A DNA stretch of 38,694 nucleotides from Bacillota bacterium (GCA_029776595.1 JAKOSX010000119.1:1-38694); one strand, 5' to 3'; positions 7,690-17,050 are shown, counted from the first letter of the stretch. The notes: a model not told the origin generated them from the sequence alone. Numbers and translations are program-made.

Positions 7690-9753
7690 TTATAAATTAT
7701 CCCATAAATTATCCCAGTTATCTCCGACAAACTCATCGTCACTCTGGTGTTTCTCTTCCGAGGAAACAGGGACTTCCTCCGACGGTTCGGCAGCCGCAGC
7801 GGATTTTGCGACGGACTGTTGCAGTTTAAATTGGTTCACCATCTGGGTCAGATTCACCGATTCCTGGCTCAAGGTCTGGCTGGATGCAGACACTTCCTCG
7901 CTCATGGCGGCATTCTGCTGGGTTACCTGATTCAACTGCTCAATCGAGGTCTGAATCTGCTGGCTGGCCGTCATCTGTTCCCGCATGGCCGAAGCCACTT
8001 CAGCGATAACATCTGCCGTCTGCCGGGTATTCTCCACGATTCGGCTCAACATTTCCGAAGATTGTTGCACCATGTAATTGCCCCGTTCAACCCGTTCAAC
8101 GCTTTCTTTAATCAACATCTCCACTTCTTTGGCTGCCGCCGCGCTACGTCCGGCCAAATTGCGCACTTCAGCGGCAACCACCGCAAAGCCCCGACCCTGC
8201 TCACCGGCACGGGCCGCTTCAATCGCCGCATTCAAAGCCAACAAATTGGTTTGGAAGGCAATATCGTTCACCACTTTAATGATTTCGGCAATCTGTTTGC
8301 TGCTGGTATAAATCCGATCCATGGCTTCTTTCGTTTCCGCGATGGATTTCTCTCCTTCTTCAACCGCACTCAACGTCAGCCGGGAAATATGATCGGCTTG
8401 TTCGGCATTGGCCGAAGTCTGGGTAACCGACGCCGTAACTTCCTCCACCGTCGCTGCGATTTCTTCCAACGTGGAAGCCTGTTCCTGAGTCCGCTGTGAC
8501 AAATCCTGATAGCCTGCAGACAGTTGTTGGGTGGCATCCTGCAGGAATTGAGCACTGCGCTGAATGCCATGGACCATTTCGGACAAGGTCGTGACCATCT
8601 TATTAAGCTCCGCAGCCATCTCCCCGATCTCATCCGTCCGGTCTTGTTTGATCTGGACGGTCAGATCGCCTCCGGCCACTGCCTTTAACTTCAGGCCGAT
8701 CATCCGGATGGGTTTGACGATGTTCCGCGCCATAATCCAACCCATCATCGGAACCCCGATAAAGACGATAACCAACAATCCGAAAATCATATTCCGATAG
8801 ACATTGACCGAAGCATAGGCTTCCGCCGCACTGGTCTCTATGATTAATCCGAGATAATCCGTTCCCAGCCCGATCAGAGAACCGCTGGCCACCACCCGTT
8901 CTTTGCGGTACGGGTCATAGAACTCAAACCATTTGGTCTCCCGATCCATATCTTTGATGGCTTGAGCCACTTTTTTGGCTGCAGGCGTCTCCAGTTTGGT
9001 TTGGTATACCGACCGTTCGGCCGGGTTCATCGGTTCAGTCAGCAGCAACTGTTCAGCATTGATAAAATAAGCGTCGGCTTTGGAACCGATGAGTTCCAAC
9101 CCTTCTCCCAACATCGTGCTGATTTCGGACAGACTCAGATAACACCCTAGAATACCGTCGATTCGAATCCCGTCCGCATTCCGGATGGGAGTCCCCATAA
9201 ACACTAACAAGTCCCCGTCTTCTTCCGAATATTTCATATCGGAAAAACCGGTTTTCCCGGCGAATACCCTGACTGTATCTTGTTCGGAAAGCATCTGCCC
9301 TACTAAAGAATCGTCGGTACTGTAAATAATTTCCCTGTTTTCAGTCGTTAAAAACATCTTGGCAAATTGGTTTTTGGCTTGTATGACCCGGAAAAACTGG
9401 TCCAAAGTCTCCGTTTTATATGACTCCCAACGGCTTTTGTCTTTATAAACGGTAAAAGCTTTACGTATCGCTTCAGCGTTGGACAGGTTTTGCATATTTA
9501 ACTGCTTGTTTTGGAACCAGTCCACCACGATACGCCGCTTTTGCTCCCCATAAAGTTTCATCTTGTCTTCAATTTCATGATGAAGCAAATTGCTGGCAAA
9601 AAAATAGGACATTATCCCCGTGACAAACATGGGAATCAACCCCACCGCCAGCATGGTCAGGGTCAACTTGGGCTGAAGCTTAAGATTTTTTAGCTGGATT
9701 CCTTTGAACTTCTTGAGCAACTGTTTGAAATGAATTTTCGGAAATTTTAACAT
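7690..9753 (-). CDS. Methyl-accepting chemotaxis protein with periplasmic sensor domain
   Basis: Transmembrane receptor feeding CheA. After a basic N-terminus, TM1 lies at about residues 31-55, followed by an extracellular Cache-like domain of about 270 residues. TM2 is at about 320-345, followed by HAMP ([20 protein letters not shown]) and a long coiled-coil signalling domain. The hairpin tip is typical ([30 protein letters not shown]). The C-terminus is an acidic linker ending in tandem WDNL units, resembling a CheR/CheB tether. I start at the ATG of MLKFPK, with AGGAG 11 nt upstream; the ORF-track start is an upstream TTG without a ribosome site. It is the first gene of the che operon. The ligand is unknown. 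Confidence 0.95.
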   Translation of the reverse strand: MLKFPKIHFKQLLKKFKGIQLKNLKLQPKLTLTMLAVGLIPMFVTGIMSYFFASNLLHHEIEDKMKLYGEQKRRIVVDWFQNKQLNMQNLSNAEAIRKAFTVYKDKSRWESYKTETLDQFFRVIQAKNQFAKMFLTTENREIIYSTDDSLVGQMLSEQDTVRVFAGKTGFSDMKYSEEDGDLLVFMGTPIRNADGIRIDGILGCYLSLSEISTMLGEGLELIGSKADAYFINAEQLLLTEPMNPAERSVYQTKLETPAAKKVAQAIKDMDRETKWFEFYDPYRKERVVASGSLIGLGTDYLGLIIETSAAEAYASVNVYRNMIFGLLVIVFIGVPMMGWIMARNIVKPIRMIGLKLKAVAGGDLTVQIKQDRTDEIGEMAAELNKMVTTLSEMVHGIQRSAQFLQDATQQLSAGYQDLSQRTQEQASTLEEIAATVEEVTASVTQTSANAEQADHISRLTLSAVEEGEKSIAETKEAMDRIYTSSKQIAEIIKVVNDIAFQTNLLALNAAIEAARAGEQGRGFAVVAAEVRNLAGRSAAAAKEVEMLIKESVERVERGNYMVQQSSEMLSRIVENTRQTADVIAEVASAMREQMTASQQIQTSIEQLNQVTQQNAAMSEEVSASSQTLSQESVNLTQMVNQFKLQQSVAKSAAAAEPSEEVPVSSEEKHQSDDEFVGDNWDNLWDNL

Positions 9754-9797
9754 CCAAACCCACGCTCCTATCCGATTTGTCCTCAAGCAGAATCAAA

Positions 9798-9837
9798 CGT
9801 TTTGGGCAGCCTCGCTCGTCCGTGAACGCCCAAAACG
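9798..9837 (-). promoter_or_regulatory. Hairpin in the untranslated leader of the che operon
   Basis: CGTTTTGGGC and GCCCAAAACG form a perfect 10-bp stem with a 20-nt loop, between the sigma-D-like promoter and the MCP start codon. No T-run follows in the direction of transcription, so it is not an intrinsic terminator. mRNA stabilisation or regulator binding are possible roles. Confidence 0.45.
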
Positions 9838-9859
9838 CAGCAAAACTTACTCCTTTAAT

Positions 9860-9886
9860 ACATCGGCAAAGCGTGGCCTTTACTTA
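9860..9886 (-). promoter_or_regulatory. Candidate sigma-28/sigma-D promoter of the chemotaxis operon
   Basis: Read on the minus strand: TAAG, 15 bp, GCCGATGT. The flagellar sigma consensus is TAAA-N15-GCCGATAA, so this matches 3/4 at -35 and 6/8 at -10 with exact spacing. It lies about 107 bp before the MCP start. Sigma-28 control of receptors and che genes is well established in motile bacteria, which supports the call. Confidence 0.65.
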
Positions 9887-9970
9887 AGGCACTTTTACGG
9901 AAAATACATGGTTTCGATTAGGAAATCACAGGGTATGCGACAGCGAGAACGCTGCTACGTTTCATACAAA

Positions 9971-10004
9971 AATAAAAAAATTAAGGAACGCATATGCGTT
10001 CCTT
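9971..10004 (-). terminator. Palindromic terminator of rmuC (second copy of the element)
   Basis: A perfect 22-bp palindrome with arms AAGGAACGCAT/ATGCGTTCCTT (9983-10004). On the minus strand it is followed by AATTTTTTTATTTTTG. The arm sequence is the same as in the terminator at 1804-1824, with one internal base fewer. Confidence 0.8.
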
Positions 10005-10006
10005 CT

Positions 10007-10048
10007 TAAACTCAGTACCCAGTATCCAGAATCCAATACCTAATACGC
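10007..10048 (-). repeat. Degenerate heptanucleotide tandem repeat, 6 units, behind rmuC
   Basis: On the minus strand, starting 15 bp after the rmuC stop codon: GCGTATT, AGGTATT, GGATTCT, GGATACT, GGGTACT, GAGTTTA. The palindromic terminator follows at once. Units AGGTATT, GGATACT and GGGTACT are identical to units in the array at 1743-1798, and the order gene end - heptads - palindrome - T-run is the same. Confidence 0.8.
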
Positions 10049-10063
10049 ATCGCCCCGCATTTT

Positions 10064-11287
10064 TCAAATTTGACCATTATCTGCTTCCGCATCAGGATTG
10101 TCGCCGGAAGGAATTTCAACGTCCAAATTGCGTTCGCGGCGGAGAGAATCGATCATCTGCAGCGGCCGTTCCAATGCATGGCGGCGGGTAGAGACTAAAG
10201 AAGCATACTCTTTCTGGGCATCGGCCAATCTTTTGCCCATACGGTCCATGGCACTGCAAAAGGCATCCCATTGTTTGTAGAAACTTCCCAACAACGAAAG
10301 GATTCTGGACGTTGCCTGTTCCAGATGGAAATTATCCACGGCCTGGCGGATGACGGACAAAAATGCATATAACGTCAGCGGCGAGCAAAGCACCACCCGG
10401 TGTTGCAAGGCCATGTCCATCAATGTCCCGTCCGACTCATGAATAAAACCGTAAATTTGCTCATTGGGTATAAATACCAAAACATAATCCAGGGTATTCT
10501 CTTCCGGGTTGATATAATCCCGTGTGGTTACCTCTTTAATCCGGGTCCTCACGTCTTTCAGAAACTGTTGTTTATACGTCTCCTTCATATCCGGACGCTC
10601 CGCTTGAAGGTATTGTAAATAATTGTCCAGGGGGAATTTCACATCCATATGGACCTTCCTGGCCTTTGGCAGATAAAACGTGTAGTCCGGACGGTTCCCG
10701 CTGCTCAATCCTTCCTGTTTGGTATAATTGACGCCTTCGACAAATCCGACCATCCGCAGCACATCTTCGGCCATCCGTTCCCCCCATTGACCCCGGACCC
10801 GGGTGTTGGTCAAAACGGCCCGTAAATGTTCGGCCGTATCCCGCAATTTGGCCGTCTGTTCCGCCGTCATCTGCAACTGTTGGCTCAGCTCGCCGAATTT
10901 CAACTGCCGGTCCCTTTCATATTGGGTAATGACTTCATTCACCTTGGCTATTTCTTTTCCGATTTGGGCCAAAGTCTGGTCAATCAACTGTTTCTTGGAC
11001 TCCAGTGTCTGTTCGTTGAGAACAGTTTGATTTTTCAACGTTTCCCCGGCGATATTCATGAATTGTTGCAAATTATTGCGCAACGCTTCATAGGATATGG
11101 CCGTAAAAGACTCCTTCATCCTTCCCAGGACCTGTTCAAATTCTTTGCTCCGTTCCGTCTGGGCCTTATCCAGCAAATCCGCGGTTACCCGCCGTAACCT
11201 ACCCATCAGGCCCGCGGCCACGAGCCCGGTGATACCGGCCCCGACTAAAACGCCGGCCCCGAAAAAGACCATGGATGATTGATTCAT
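10064..11287 (-). CDS. rmuC: DNA recombination protein RmuC
   Basis: RmuC limits recombination at inverted repeats and carries a PD-(D/E)XK-like nuclease-fold core. Visible are an N-terminal membrane anchor (residues 7-29), a coiled coil at about 35-165, and the conserved core GQWGE, RPDYTFYLP and HMDVKFPLDNYLQY, followed by VLVFIPNEQIY. 407 residues fits the family. ATG follows AAGGAAGGATATCTG. It is monocistronic, divergent from the PBP gene, and ends in the heptad-plus-palindrome element. The biochemical role of RmuC is still poorly defined. Confidence 0.93.
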   Translation of the reverse strand: MNQSSMVFFGAGVLVGAGITGLVAAGLMGRLRRVTADLLDKAQTERSKEFEQVLGRMKESFTAISYEALRNNLQQFMNIAGETLKNQTVLNEQTLESKKQLIDQTLAQIGKEIAKVNEVITQYERDRQLKFGELSQQLQMTAEQTAKLRDTAEHLRAVLTNTRVRGQWGERMAEDVLRMVGFVEGVNYTKQEGLSSGNRPDYTFYLPKARKVHMDVKFPLDNYLQYLQAERPDMKETYKQQFLKDVRTRIKEVTTRDYINPEENTLDYVLVFIPNEQIYGFIHESDGTLMDMALQHRVVLCSPLTLYAFLSVIRQAVDNFHLEQATSRILSLLGSFYKQWDAFCSAMDRMGKRLADAQKEYASLVSTRRHALERPLQMIDSLRRERNLDVEIPSGDNPDAEADNGQI

Positions 11288-11465
11288 CAGATATCCTTCC
11301 TTCCGCCATATGGCCCGTTGTCCGCCGCTCTGAAGCGCACATCGAATGAATCATTTCCACAATGGCTGACAATCCCCTCCCGCCCGGCTTCATAAAAAAA
11401 GCCGGTTGGGACATATTATTTAAAAGTACCCCTCCGAAACGTTCCGTTTGGAAAGGACGTTACCC

Positions 11466-13595
11466 ATGAAATGGTTTCGATATCTATGCCAAAACTTTCG
11501 GAATTACCATTGGAGCTGGAAAAACATATTCTTTTTCCTGGCCTTGGCGGGCATGGGGGCCCTCCTGGTCGTTCTGTATATTCCTTTGCCCCAACCGCAG
11601 ATGCCGCTGGCTTCGGAAGTCTATGATATCCACCATAACCTGGTCACCACCTTTTACAATCAGAACCGTCGCCATGTGCCGCTTGCTGCGGTTCCCGACT
11701 TTTTACAAAAAGCCTTTTTGGCTGTGGAAGACCATCGCTTCTTTGAACATCACGGCATCAATCCCGGCCGTATCCTCAAAGCTGCCTGGTACGACATTAC
11801 CCATCGCAGCCTGGCGCAGGGCGCCAGTACCATCACCCAGCAATTGGCCAAAAATGCTTATCTCACCCACGAACGGTCCTTCATCCGCAAACTTAAAGAG
11901 CTCTTTTTAACGATCAAACTGGAACTGCACCTGAGCAAAGCGGAGATTTTCGAATTGTACCTCAATCAGATTTACTTCGGCCATGGCGCCTACGGTGTGA
12001 AAGTGGCTGCCGAAACATACTTCGGAAAAGATTTAAGCCAACTCAATCAGGCGGAAATGGCTTTACTCGCCGGTTTGCCTAAAGGACCGGCGTTTTACTC
12101 CCCTTATACCCATCCCGAAGCCGCCCGCAAACGGTTGCGCCAAACATTACAGCGCATGCTAGCCTGTAACTATATTACGGAAGCCGAATATCAACGGTAT
12201 AGCCGACAGCCGTTAACCCTTCCGGGAATCAAAGCCCGCAACCGCCAAGCCCCCTATTTTTTGGATTTGCTTCAGGCCGAATTGGCGGCCATTTTTCCCA
12301 AAGATCCCGGAATCATTTATACCGGCGGTTTGATCATCGAGTCCACTCTGGACCTGAATCTGATGAACGCCGCCACCGCAGCCCTCAACCGGGGCCTGCC
12401 CCGATTAATCACGGATAAAAACGGCCTCATCCAGCCTCAAGGGGCCCTTATCGCCATCGAACCCAAAACCGGCGAAATCCGGGCTTTGGTCGGCGGGACC
12501 GATTACCGTCGTTCCCAGTTTAACCGGGCTGTCCAGGCCAAACGCCAGCCGGGTTCGGCGTTTAAACCCATTTTATATGCGGCCGCCCTCAGCAAAGGCT
12601 ACACACTGGCCAGCCTTATCGACCGTACTCCCAAAATATATCAGTTGGATGTGGGGACCTATCAACCCACCGACGGCGCCAACCTGAACGCCACCGGATT
12701 ACTCTCCCTCCGGGATGCGCTGGCTTCATCCAGCAATGTGGTTGCCGTCAAACTCCTGGATACCATCGGTATCGAATCGCTCTTAACCTATGCCGCCCGG
12801 ATGGGTATCACCTCCAAATTGCCTGCCACCCTCTCGTTGGCTTTGGGTTCCGGCGAAGTGACCCCGTTGGAGCTGTCTACCGCCTATCTTCCGTTGGCCA
12901 ACAACGGCATCGGCATCAAACCGGCCACCATCCGGCGAATTTTGGACCGGAACGGCAACGTCCTTTACAAACGCCAGATCCAACCTCAGAAAATCCTCAA
13001 TCCGGGAGTGGCCTATCTGGTAACCCAGGCGCTGACCGGGGTTTTCCAACCGGGAGGAACCGCAGCCAACATCGGCCGTCGCATCCCGTTTCCTGCCGCC
13101 GGAAAAACCGGGACCACCGAAGCCAACCGGGACGCCTGGTTTGTCGGTTACACCCCCGAACTTCTGGCAGCGGTCTATGTGGGCTGCGACCACAACGAAC
13201 GCTCCCTCCCGGGCGCCGCCAATCAAATTGCCGCCCCGATTTGGGCCGACTTCATGGGCCAAGTGATTTCCCCGGAGACAGCCCCGGATTTTCCCGTGCC
13301 CAAAGAAGTGGTCAAGGTCGCCATTTGTAAAGAAAGCAGCGGAAAAGCCACACCGTTTTGCCCGGTCCGTCCCGAATTCTTCCTCGCTGGGACCGAACCG
13401 GAGCAATACTGTCCTTTGCACCGGTTCGTTCGGCGGAAGGTTTGCGCCCGTTCAGGCATGTTACCGGGCCTTTATTGCACCGAGTTCGAGGAGAAAGATT
13501 TCTTCCTTGGCGAACAACCGGCCTCCGTCTGCGACCAATGCCGGCCGGAGTTCAAAATTTTCGACTGGATGCAACGCATCTTCAAATGGAAATGA
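11466..13595 (+). CDS. Class A penicillin-binding protein (PBP1A-like)
   Basis: Bifunctional peptidoglycan synthase anchored in the cytoplasmic membrane with its catalytic part outside. One TM helix lies at about residues 20-42. The GT51 glycosyltransferase shows VEDHRFFEHHGI, GASTITQQLAKN and ELYLNQIYFG. The transpeptidase shows the active-site GSAFKP (SxxK), SSSN and KTGTTE boxes. An unusual Cys-rich tail of about 85 residues follows. I start at the ATG of MKWFRY (AAAGGA 8 nt upstream); the ORF-track start is an upstream TTG without a ribosome site. 709 residues. Divergent from rmuC. Confidence 0.96.
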   Translation: MKWFRYLCQNFRNYHWSWKNIFFFLALAGMGALLVVLYIPLPQPQMPLASEVYDIHHNLVTTFYNQNRRHVPLAAVPDFLQKAFLAVEDHRFFEHHGINPGRILKAAWYDITHRSLAQGASTITQQLAKNAYLTHERSFIRKLKELFLTIKLELHLSKAEIFELYLNQIYFGHGAYGVKVAAETYFGKDLSQLNQAEMALLAGLPKGPAFYSPYTHPEAARKRLRQTLQRMLACNYITEAEYQRYSRQPLTLPGIKARNRQAPYFLDLLQAELAAIFPKDPGIIYTGGLIIESTLDLNLMNAATAALNRGLPRLITDKNGLIQPQGALIAIEPKTGEIRALVGGTDYRRSQFNRAVQAKRQPGSAFKPILYAAALSKGYTLASLIDRTPKIYQLDVGTYQPTDGANLNATGLLSLRDALASSSNVVAVKLLDTIGIESLLTYAARMGITSKLPATLSLALGSGEVTPLELSTAYLPLANNGIGIKPATIRRILDRNGNVLYKRQIQPQKILNPGVAYLVTQALTGVFQPGGTAANIGRRIPFPAAGKTGTTEANRDAWFVGYTPELLAAVYVGCDHNERSLPGAANQIAAPIWADFMGQVISPETAPDFPVPKEVVKVAICKESSGKATPFCPVRPEFFLAGTEPEQYCPLHRFVRRKVCARSGMLPGLYCTEFEEKDFFLGEQPASVCDQCRPEFKIFDWMQRIFKWK

Positions 13596-13613
13596 AGAGG
13601 CGGACGTAACCTT

Positions 13614-13642
13614 TTGGATTTTTCCCGGTTTTGGATTATAAT
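13614..13642 (+). promoter_or_regulatory. Promoter of the GH1 gene
   Basis: TTGGAT (13614-13619), a 17-bp spacer and a perfect TATAAT (13637-13642) lie about 65 bp before the beta-glucosidase start. The -35 matches consensus at only three positions, so this is a moderate call. Confidence 0.55.
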
Positions 13643-13705
13643 GGAAATAAATTATCCGAAAGTTTCGGTGCTGTATTGTCAAAATGGAAGAACGGGGTGT
13701 CAACG

Positions 13706-15037
13706 ATGAAATCATTGTTTCCGCCAGATTTTCTGTGGGGGACCGCCACGGCTTCATACCAGATTGAAGGTGCAGTTAACGAAGACGGCCGGGGTCTTTC
13801 CATTTGGGATACTTTCAGTCATACTCCGGGCAAAATCGCCAACGGCGATACGGGCGATGTGGCATGCGACCATTACCACAGGTACGCGTCGGACATCCAC
13901 ATCATGAAGGAAATCGGACTTAACGCCTACCGGACTTCCATCGCCTGGTCCCGGATTTTTCCGGACGGCAAAGGGCCGCTGAATCGCAAAGGCCTGGACT
14001 TCTACGACCGGCTCACCGATACCCTGCTCAATGCGGGAATTCAACCGATGTATACCTTGTATCACTGGGATCTCCCCGCAAGCCTTCAGGCGGAAGGCGG
14101 CTGGGCCAACCGGGATTTGACCCAATATTTCCGGGACTATTGCGCTGTCGTCTTTCGCCATCTGGGCGACCGGGTCCGGTATTGGATTACTTTAAATGAA
14201 CCTTCTGTCCATACCAATGAAGGCCATTTGTACGGAACTCACGCTCCCGGCCTGTCCGACTGGAAAACGGCCACCCGGACCGCCCACCATTTATTGCTGG
14301 CCCACGGTTTGGCGATACAGGCCTTCCGGGAAGGGGGTTATCCCGGCTCGCTCGGCATTACCCTGAATATCAACTATTTCGAACCCGTCGGAGATACGGA
14401 AGAACACCGCCGGGCGGCTCAAAGCGTGGACGGCCTGTGGAACCGCTGGTACTTGGATCCTCTTTTCAAACAGCGTTATCCCGCGGACATGTGGGAACTT
14501 TACCAGAACCACGGCATAGCTCCGCCGGTACAAGCGGGCGATCTGGAGCTTATCAGCCAATCCCTGGATTTCCTGGGCATCAATTATTATTTCCGGGAGA
14601 TCATCCATGCAGATCCGGCCGTCCCTGTGCTAGAAGCAGCTGCGGGCGACCCTGTTCCACCCCTGACGGCCATGGGTTGGGAGATATTCCCCGACGGTCT
14701 GTACCGCGTCCTTACCCGAATCAAACGGGAATATACCGATATCCCGCTGTATATTACGGAAAACGGCGCGGCTTTCCCCGACGTGCTCCGGAACGGAACC
14801 GTTGAGGATCCGCAACGCATTGACTATCTCAAGCGGCACTTCCAGGCTGCGGCCCAGGCCATCGCCGACGGTGTCGATCTGCGGGGCTATTTCATCTGGT
14901 CCCTCCTGGACAATTTCGAATGGGCTTGCGGTTATGGGAAACGTTTCGGCCTAATTTATGTCGATTACCCTTCCCAACAACGCTATTGGAAGCAAAGCGC
15001 CCATTGGCTTAAGGATTTTTTAGCTAATCTTCGTTAA
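13706..15037 (+). CDS. GH1 family beta-glucosidase
   Basis: Retaining glycoside hydrolase that releases glucose (or galactose/fucose) from beta-linked disaccharides. The N-terminal FLWGTATASYQIEGA is the GH1 signature. The acid/base is E165 (TLNEPSV) and the nucleophile is E352 (YITENGAAF). The C-terminal SLLDNFEWACGYGKRFGL lines the sugar pocket. At 443 residues it is complete and has no signal peptide, so it acts inside the cell on imported oligosaccharides. I start at the ATG of MKSLFPPDF rather than 25 codons upstream, where the ORF overlaps the promoter. No transporter or PTS gene is next to it. A 6-phospho-beta-glucosidase is less likely but not excluded. Confidence 0.94.
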   Translation: MKSLFPPDFLWGTATASYQIEGAVNEDGRGLSIWDTFSHTPGKIANGDTGDVACDHYHRYASDIHIMKEIGLNAYRTSIAWSRIFPDGKGPLNRKGLDFYDRLTDTLLNAGIQPMYTLYHWDLPASLQAEGGWANRDLTQYFRDYCAVVFRHLGDRVRYWITLNEPSVHTNEGHLYGTHAPGLSDWKTATRTAHHLLLAHGLAIQAFREGGYPGSLGITLNINYFEPVGDTEEHRRAAQSVDGLWNRWYLDPLFKQRYPADMWELYQNHGIAPPVQAGDLELISQSLDFLGINYYFREIIHADPAVPVLEAAAGDPVPPLTAMGWEIFPDGLYRVLTRIKREYTDIPLYITENGAAFPDVLRNGTVEDPQRIDYLKRHFQAAAQAIADGVDLRGYFIWSLLDNFEWACGYGKRFGLIYVDYPSQQRYWKQSAHWLKDFLANLR

Positions 15038-15143
15038 CCCTCATATCCAGCGCATCGGGCTCTTCCGTCCTGTCTGTTCCCCGGTCCCAAAGAACGGTCC
15101 GCGGAATATCCTAGTATTATCCTACCCATGCAGGAGGAGCACG

Positions 15144-15575
15144 ATGAAGTTGCCCCATTCATCCATTGACTGCTTGATTATACATGTGAGCGAGATGATC
15201 ATCCATTGGGCGGAGATCATTCCCGCCTGGGCCGGAAACGATTTCCCTTATTCCCGCCTTTTTGCTGAAGATCTCCGCCAATTGGACGCCATTCACGCGC
15301 AACTCCGAATGGTCCTTTGCACCCGGCCCATCCACCCCTGGGCACGGAAAGCATGGGAAGCCAATCTGATCACCCTATTATCCCAATCCATCCGTCAAGC
15401 AAAACATTGTGTGGAGAAAACCATCGCCCTCAGCCCCTACCTTCCTCCCGCATATCTCCATAACCTGGCCGGGATTTACCGTGATTTCTTCCCATATTTA
15501 TTGGATGCGATCCAATTGGTAAAAACTTTCCCGTCTTCCCCGACAGGAATCCCGATATCCAAAGCCAACTGTTAA
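15144..15575 (+). CDS. Hypothetical protein, 143 residues
   Basis: A strong ribosome site (CAGGAGGAGCACG) directly before ATG argues that this is a real gene. The protein looks largely helical, with Trp/Ile-rich amphipathic stretches, Cys at about 10, 58, 91 and the very last residue, and no TM helix or signal peptide. A central segment (HPWARKAWEANLITLLSQSI) could form a helical bundle. I do not recognise the family. It lies 106 bp after the GH1 gene on the same strand and may be co-transcribed with it. Confidence 0.6.
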   Translation: MKLPHSSIDCLIIHVSEMIIHWAEIIPAWAGNDFPYSRLFAEDLRQLDAIHAQLRMVLCTRPIHPWARKAWEANLITLLSQSIRQAKHCVEKTIALSPYLPPAYLHNLAGIYRDFFPYLLDAIQLVKTFPSSPTGIPISKANC

Positions 15576-15876
15576 TGCAACTCTCTTATTGTCCCTCCGT
15601 CCGCCACCTCCACTTTCCGCCATGCTCCTTTACCACCATTTTCCTCAAGGAATTTCCCAGTTTAAAAAGAATTTGCTAAATGCAGCAAGAGACTGACAGG
15701 TTTTGCATTTATTATCAATAAACCCGGTGTCTGGCAGCTTTCGTTTACAGTACCCTACGCATTGCAGCCTTCATTGCAACAAAATTCGCAGCAACCTTTT
15801 GCCCCATCGGAATACCGCAAAAGCGGTAAATGAATACCTTGAAACACGGACAAACGGACAAAAAGGAGCTGAGAAT
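15576..15876 (+). other. Intergenic stretch of about 300 bp before the LysM hydrolase
   Basis: No supported gene. It holds a short inverted repeat TACCGC-aaaa-GCGGTA (15813-15828) near the hydrolase start and AT-rich sequence around 15660-15720 that could carry a promoter. I see no clear -35/-10 pair and no recognised riboswitch. The ORF track extends the hydrolase into this stretch only because the frame happens to be open. Confidence 0.4.
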
Positions 15877-17016
15877 GTGCAGAAAATGACATGGAAAAAA
15901 TTAATTATCACAGGATTGGTTTTTGGGACAACACTTACCGGAAGCACAATTTGGGGCCAGACCTATTATGTTCAACCGGGTGATTCTCTTTACAACATTG
16001 CGGCGCGCTTCGGAACCACCATCGCCGCCCTGCAGCAGTCCAATGGTTTGACATCCACAACCATCTACCCCGGACAAGCTTTGAGCATCTCCTTGCAGGG
16101 CTCCGGTTCTTCCTCATCCGCAACGCGCTATACCGTCAAAGCCGGGGACTCTTTGTACCTTATCGCTCAACGTTACGGTATCACCGTCGCCAGTTTAAAA
16201 AGTGCTAACAACCTGTCCAGTGATTACCTCATTGTCGGAAAGGTTTTAATCATTCCCTCGGGAAGTTCGGGAACGGGAACATCGTCCGGCTCGACGACTC
16301 ATAAAGTCTGTTCCGGCGAAAGCCTTTACCTTATCGCTCAAAAATACGGTATTACCGTCGAAGCCTTAAAACAGGCCAATCAGCTAAGCAGCAACACCAT
16401 TTGGGTCGGGCAGACGCTAACCATTCCTGCCAAAGGGAGTTCAGCTTCCGCCGGAACCAACAGTCATCTGGTGAAAACCGGGGACACCCTTTACCTCATT
16501 GCCAAACAATATGGCATTTCTTTGTCGGATCTTTTAAAGGCTAACAACTTAAGCAGCTCAGCCCAGATTTACCCGGGGCAACGGTTAACCATTCCGAAAA
16601 GCGGAACCGGTTCTTCCTCCGGCACAACTGTAGGAAATTATAATTTTAGCAGCAGCGATATTGACCTTTTGGCCAGGCTGGTATCGGCGGAGTCCGCCGG
16701 CGAACCTTTTGAAGGACAAGTCGCCGTCGCATCCACCATTTTAAACCGGCTGAGAGACCCCAGATATCCGGATACTATTCCCGGTATCATTTATCAGATC
16801 GAATCCGGGCGTTACCAGTACAGCCCGGTGCTTGACGGCCGGATTAATCTACCGGCGACGGCCAGCGCCATCAAAGCGGTTCAACAGGCTATCAACGGTT
16901 GGGATCCCAGCAACGGTGCCAACGGATTTTATAATCCGTCCAAAACCAGTAATCAGTGGGTCCGTTCCCATCCGGTTACCGCAGTCATCGGCAACCACGT
17001 GTTTTTCAGTTACTGA
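15877..17016 (+). CDS. LysM-repeat cell wall hydrolase, SleB/hydrolase-2 type
   Basis: Secreted peptidoglycan-binding hydrolase. From the GTG start the protein has a signal peptide (TWKKLIITGLVFGTTLTGSTIWG). Four LysM domains follow, each opening with a variant of YxVxxGDSLYLIA and closing with a variant of PGQxLxIP, separated by Ser/Gly/Thr linkers. The C-terminal domain of about 125 residues (DIDLLARLVSAESAGEPFEGQ, ASTILNRLRDPRYP, NGANGFYNP) is the SleB-type lytic fold, with the catalytic Glu expected in SAESAGE. GTG at 15877 is preceded by AAGGAG at 8 nt. The ATG nearer the ribosome site is out of frame. Members act in spore germination or wall remodelling; which role applies here is open. 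Confidence 0.93.
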   Translation: MQKMTWKKLIITGLVFGTTLTGSTIWGQTYYVQPGDSLYNIAARFGTTIAALQQSNGLTSTTIYPGQALSISLQGSGSSSSATRYTVKAGDSLYLIAQRYGITVASLKSANNLSSDYLIVGKVLIIPSGSSGTGTSSGSTTHKVCSGESLYLIAQKYGITVEALKQANQLSSNTIWVGQTLTIPAKGSSASAGTNSHLVKTGDTLYLIAKQYGISLSDLLKANNLSSSAQIYPGQRLTIPKSGTGSSSGTTVGNYNFSSSDIDLLARLVSAESAGEPFEGQVAVASTILNRLRDPRYPDTIPGIIYQIESGRYQYSPVLDGRINLPATASAIKAVQQAINGWDPSNGANGFYNPSKTSNQWVRSHPVTAVIGNHVFFSY

Positions 17017-17050
17017 CATAACATCGGTCACAGACACATATCCAAAACAA

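Noticed and set aside
7747-8499. 250-codon plus-strand ORF opposite the MCP gene
   Set aside because: Antisense shadow of a strongly supported receptor; His/Phe/Arg-rich low-complexity translation and no ribosome site.
9793-9843. 16-codon leader ORF (TTG start, AAGGAG upstream) before the MCP gene
   Set aside because: It coincides with the leader hairpin, and the AAGGAG lies almost at the predicted transcription start. Chance is as likely as a leader peptide.
9841-9960. Possible cyclic-di-GMP riboswitch before the che operon
   Set aside because: Some GEMM-like words (GGCCACGC, TTTGCC) but not the conserved order; the same bases are better explained by the sigma-D-like promoter.
15622-15696. 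24-codon ORF upstream of the LysM hydrolase
   Set aside because: No ribosome site and no recognisable composition.
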